Source: Smittium mucronatum
Lineage: Eukaryota > Kickxellomycota > Harpellomycetes > Harpellales > Legeriomycetaceae
NCBI GenBank assembly: GCA_001953115.1
Contig: LSSL01001922.1
Coordinates: 31,621 to 56,369, forward strand
Reading direction: 5' to 3'
DNA length: 24,749 nt
A program made the translations under genes and the position numbers. Numbering within the stretch: position 1 is the first letter of the stretch; each line of letters starts with the position of its first letter. Under the pieces are notes generated by a model. It saw nothing but the letters and a program-made list of their open reading frames with translations. It was not told where the DNA came from and did no database searches. Positions 21,701 through 24,749 of the stretch are shown here, piece by piece.

Positions 21701-23703
21701 ATGGAGAGGTTTTCATGGCTAGAATTTGAACTGGGGATCGAAGAAATAGAGTGATTTTTATCAGTAGGTAAGGGTTTATAAACCAATCCCAAAGATTCAG
21801 CAGATTCAGCAGATTTAATAGATATATTAGAACTTATTGTTTTTGAGTTCAAGTCTTTGGGAGGTGTTGGAAGAGAGGAACGAGCATTCTGTGAATAACC
21901 TTGAGTGGATTCATTTTTATCGGGCATGATTTTTGCAGAATTCAATGGAATAGGTTCTTTTGGTTTACTTTTTGTTTGAGAAATATTCAATAAACCAGAG
22001 TCCAAAAGATACTGTCTAAAAAGATGGTTTGAGTTTTTAATAGGGCGGGAGCTTATGGGCTGAATTTGGGAAGGGTTAATTAGTAGTTCATTGTTTGAAG
22101 AATCAGTCTTAAAGTTTGAATGTGAATTATCGTCTGGATTCTTATCTAAAACAGAGGGTTCAGCACAAATAGCATTATTTAAAATATTTTGAGGTACAGG
22201 GATTTCCTTGGATTTAGAATCGGAGTGGTTGAAGTTTCCTTTTGGGGATGGGAGTGGCTTAACTGTAGAGAAATCGTTTACGACACTGGGAATTTCACTA
22301 GTGATCTTATTACTATTATTGTTATTACTTTGATTTAAAGATGTATTTGATTTTTCGGCGTCGATATGATCTATTGAGATAGAAGTTGAATTGAGGATAT
22401 TCAGTTTTTCAGGATTTTTATCATCTTCAAACATATGTAATTTTTTTTCTGAGGAAGGGATTCGAGGAGTAAGATCAATTTCAGAACGATAATCTTCCAT
22501 ATACTTTCTAACATAATCATCTGCAGCAGATTCGACTAAATTTGAAGAGAAAAAATAGTAATTAAAGCTGGTATAAAAATTAAATGATAAAAAAGTAAGA
22601 ATGATTTTCACAATTAAAATCATGAATGGTGTAATAGTTGGTAATGAAAAAGCGGGATTCAAATAATAATAGATGGAATATTACTTTGAGTGGACAGACT
22701 GGAATTTGAGCTTGATTTTCGTTCAGGGGAGCGTTCAGAAGTGACGATGTTGAAGATTTTTGAGTCTCTTCTATCTATGATGGGGGTAGGATTGTTATTT
22801 GTGGGCTGAGAAGAAATGGGAAAGTTATTATTAATTGAGAAAGAGTTTTTATCGAAGCTGTAATTAAAGCTTTTTTCCGATTTTTTAAAGTTATTTCTTA
22901 TAGAATTTTGATTTTGTTGAGGGAAATCTTGGCTGGAAATGTTATCAAGAGGTTCTATGTTTTGAAGGGGATTATTTAGATTAGAAAAGGAATTTAAAGG
23001 TTGAGGGATATCAGGAAACAGACTAGAATTGATTTTAGCGGAGTCAGGATTGGAGCTAGAGCTTCGATCTTTAACAAGAATGTTGACTTGGAAAGGAATC
23101 ATCTCAGGATCAGTCTCATTCTTTAATATCTGTTTTTCATTATTAGCTAGATTAAGTAGTTGATTTTGTAAATTGTGAATCTCAGAGTCGAATTTTTCTT
23201 CGGAATCTAAAGCAAAGTTTTGAAAAGAAGAAGGGGAAGTTAAGTTTATAGAAGATAACATTTTTTGCTGTTCGATATGCATCAAATTTTTGAGTTTTTG
23301 GGCTGTTTTACTGATCTTGATTGGAGGATTTTGAGAATTGTATGGATCATGAAACTCGACGACACAGGAGGGAAAATAACCTATCTTGGTAGAATCAGGA
23401 AATCTCCCTTTCCACCAATTTTTATCGCCTAAAGGAGTTAAGAAGGGAATATTATAGAAGAGAGTAAATTTTAAACGAGAGTTTAAAGAAAATTGTACTT
23501 ACTTATGTCTAGAACCTCAATTATATCCCCTGAGTAATGGGAGAAGATTTAGGAAAGAATAAAAAAAACAAGAAAGTTTTAGCCAATAAAAGAAGAACGG
23601 TTAGAAAGTGTAACTAACCTTTTACAAAAGGCAAGTCATCTGGACTTTCAGGGATAAAGTCATACAAGGCCTTGACATACATAAATTGGTCAGACCTCGA
23701 CAT
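18748..23703 (-). CDS. CYK3: Cytokinesis protein 3 homolog (SH3 plus transglutaminase-like domain)
   Basis: Four exons (23703-23619, 23529-23503, 23428-22685, 22535-18748) join in frame to 1,547 codons plus stop. CYK3 proteins act at the division site with the actomyosin ring and promote septum formation. Residues about 6-64 are an SH3 domain (ALYDF, LPFVKGD, paired Trp at 42-43, GYFPS) that only becomes complete after splicing. A long Ser/Asn/Pro-rich, probably disordered part follows, with a PxxP-rich patch near 750-765. The transglutaminase-like core lies near 1040-1155: IYIWI, then RGPGFAYLFYE, NHAWN (His1134) and FIDAACAS (Asp1149). The catalytic Cys position is Gly (about 1087), so cross-linking activity is not expected; fission yeast Cyk3 also lacks this Cys. 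A basic Ser-rich patch lies near 1345-1400. The protein is longer than yeast Cyk3 (885 residues), mostly through the linker. The start is set by the SH3 domain and an in-frame upstream TAG. Confidence 0.93.
22536..22684 (-). other. CYK3: CYK3 intron 3 (149 bases)
   Basis: Donor GTAATA, acceptor AAATTTAG, preceded by a pyrimidine-rich tract. Without removal the upstream frame stops at TGA (22661-22659), and translation of the intron would give a false hydrophobic, membrane-like segment. Removal joins STQ to ESAADDY in frame through one Ile codon. Another acceptor (ACCAG) gives the wrong phase. Confidence 0.85.
23429..23502 (-). other. CYK3: CYK3 intron 2 (74 bases)
   Basis: Donor GTAAGT, acceptor CTTTAG. 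Removal joins IEVLDI to DKNWW through a Ser codon and restores the central SH3 strand order. Confidence 0.9.
23530..23618 (-). other. CYK3: CYK3 intron 1 (89 bases)
   Basis: Donor GTTAGT, acceptor TTACTCAG. Removal joins LPFVK to GDIIEV, the expected SH3 continuation. Exon 2 between introns 1 and 2 is only 27 bases. Confidence 0.9.
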
Positions 23704-24090
23704 GGCAGTAGCCTAAAATTGAGAGGGGAAATCAAGTTTTCTCCAAGCACAAGTGAAGGAGATATAAAAATGTATATGCTAAAGTGTTGATGAGATTTTA
23801 TAGCGAAAACTATTGGGGTGCAAGTATTATAGCATAAGTAAGGTTATATACAACAGTTTGATGAGTGGAAATCAAAGAAAAGAGTAAATGTTTGGGGATA
23901 TATATTGAAGGAGGTACAGCAGAAGACCAGAAACGATAGCTACATGTTAAAGGCACTAATTGAGAGATAAATGGCGTCAAAGCACTATTTACTGAAGCAG
24001 AAAAACATAACTAAATAAGGCAATGGCATCAACAAATAGACGAAACTAGTTGAGACGTCTGAGAAAAATCAAGCCTAAACAAAGAAGAGT
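23704..24090. other. CYK3 5' flank or leader intron
   Basis: About 390 bases lie upstream of the CYK3 start with no readable gene. A splice acceptor-like CTCAATTTTAG ends at 23713, ten bases before the start codon. A donor-like AAG-GTAAAC begins at 24094, so a 382-base intron in the 5' untranslated region is possible. The CYK3 promoter lies either here or beyond 24094. Confidence 0.35.
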
Positions 24091-24522
24091 TTACCTTCTC
24101 AGACAAATTTCGCCAACCAGCGATCGGGACAAGTATCGTTTGTGGATTGGGAATTCGTTGGGGAGAGAATGCGAGAAGTGTCTCTGCTCTCTTGCATCAG
24201 CTGAATGCAAGGTGATTGGTTGAGCGGCTTCTTCAGGAACTCCTCGTGAGAATAATATCGGTTGTTTGGCTGCTGTTGTTTGACATTATTTACACTGTAG
24301 AGTTTCCTCCATGAATTGAACGGGTTCCGACAAATTAATTCGTCATAAATCTAGCATGTTCTCACAGGCCTTGGGCTGCCCAATGAGTGCATGTTTTGAA
24401 GATATTTCAAAATAGCGATTCTGTGTATCATTGGCCAAGATTGTTTTGGTCTTTGTTGAAACGATATGGGGTCTAATTGATTGTTTCTGAGGCACAGTGA
24501 ATTCTTCACCTTCATTTTTCAT
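24091..24522 (-). CDS. Possible small two-exon gene, unknown product (112 residues)
   Basis: The minus-strand ATG at 24522 opens a 58-codon frame (containing QNRYFEISSKHALIGQPK) with balanced codon use unlike the AT-rich flanks. The same frame resumes after two stops and continues with KQPILFSRGVPEEAAQPITL to TAA at 24093-24091. A 93-base intron (24365-24273; donor GTGAGA, acceptor CAACAG) would remove both stops and keep the frame, giving exons 24522-24366 and 24272-24091. I recognise no domain. It lies 387 bases upstream of CYK3 on the same strand. It could instead be transcribed leader sequence of CYK3 containing upstream frames: the GTAAAC at its end also looks like a donor, but splicing it to the acceptor at 23713 would be out of frame with CYK3. 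Part of the plus strand is open too, which lowers confidence. Confidence 0.33.
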
Positions 24523-24564
24523 GGGTTAGAATATCTAGTCGTCTGATAGAGGTGACACTAAAAT

Positions 24565-24749
24565 AATAGTAATATCTAGTTGTATATCAAAAGTGATTCA
24601 AAAAATAGTAATATCTAGTTGTATATCAAAAGTGATTCAAAAAATAGTAATATCTAGTTGTATATCAAAAGTGATTCAAAAAATAGTAATATCTAGTTGT
24701 ATATCAAAAGTGATTCAAAAAATAGTAATATCTAGTTGTATATCAAAAG
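24565..24749. repeat. 39-base tandem array, about 4.7 copies, running off the window
   Basis: A unit containing AATAGTAATATCTAGTTG and TATATCAAAAGTGATTC repeats every 39 bases (the CTAG core recurs at 24576, 24615, 24654, 24693 and 24732) with no visible differences. It continues past the window end. It lies about 40 bases beyond the start of the small candidate gene. Confidence 0.95.

Noticed and set aside
22560..22662. Hydrophobic, membrane-anchor-like N-terminus (MILIVKIILTFLSF) of a separate 1,304-residue protein
   Set aside because: This segment is CYK3 intron 3 read as protein. Splicing 22684-22536 joins the two long frames in phase and gives a standard CYK3 layout.
22659..23285. Separate 208-residue protein starting at 23285
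   Set aside because: It is part of CYK3 exon 3; the frame continues upstream into the SH3 domain and downstream across intron 3.

Overview
This window looks like a nuclear contig from a fungus with a very AT-rich genome. The fungal assignment rests on one well-supported gene: a four-exon CYK3-type cytokinesis regulator (SH3 domain plus a cysteine-less transglutaminase-like domain) on the minus strand at 18748-23703. Its short introns have GT..AG ends, and every exon junction keeps the frame. The lineage within fungi cannot be fixed from this gene. AT-rich gut fungi (Harpellales) are one guess, no more.

Layout. Positions 1-280 are a perfect array of 40 copies of a 7-base unit. From 281 to about 17390 the DNA is extremely AT-rich and holds no intact gene, only transposon debris: a 5'-truncated retroelement 3' end with a 10-base target-site duplication (5599-5770); a roughly 550-base SINE-like element (6691-7237, minus); a decayed MULE-type DNA transposase gene (8257-9977, plus); and a second SINE-like copy (13588-14223, minus) with a 10-base target-site duplication and a triplicated 43-base head. 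Between about 17390 and 18312 lie two minus-strand LINE 3' remnants. One of them keeps a recognisable piece of reverse-transcriptase palm and the C-terminal zinc-type segment. CYK3 follows in a clearly less AT-rich island, with a possible small gene or CYK3 leader exon upstream at 24091-24522. The window ends inside a 39-base tandem array (24565-24749). Tandem arrays at both ends suggest that the contig was broken there by assembly.

How the parts relate. The main pattern is a family of retroelements that share a 3' end. The LINE relics, the solo insertion and the two SINE-like copies all carry the same kind of module (a CATTG-TTCAA-like box, a CAGCT-CGTACC-like box, an A/T-rich run, and a terminus near TTCCGTAAAA). 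This is what is expected when a SINE borrows the 3' recognition tail of a partner LINE. The window therefore shows one housekeeping-type gene beside a gene-poor, mobile-element-derived AT-rich compartment. I found no tRNA, rRNA, CRISPR or bacterial-type operon features.
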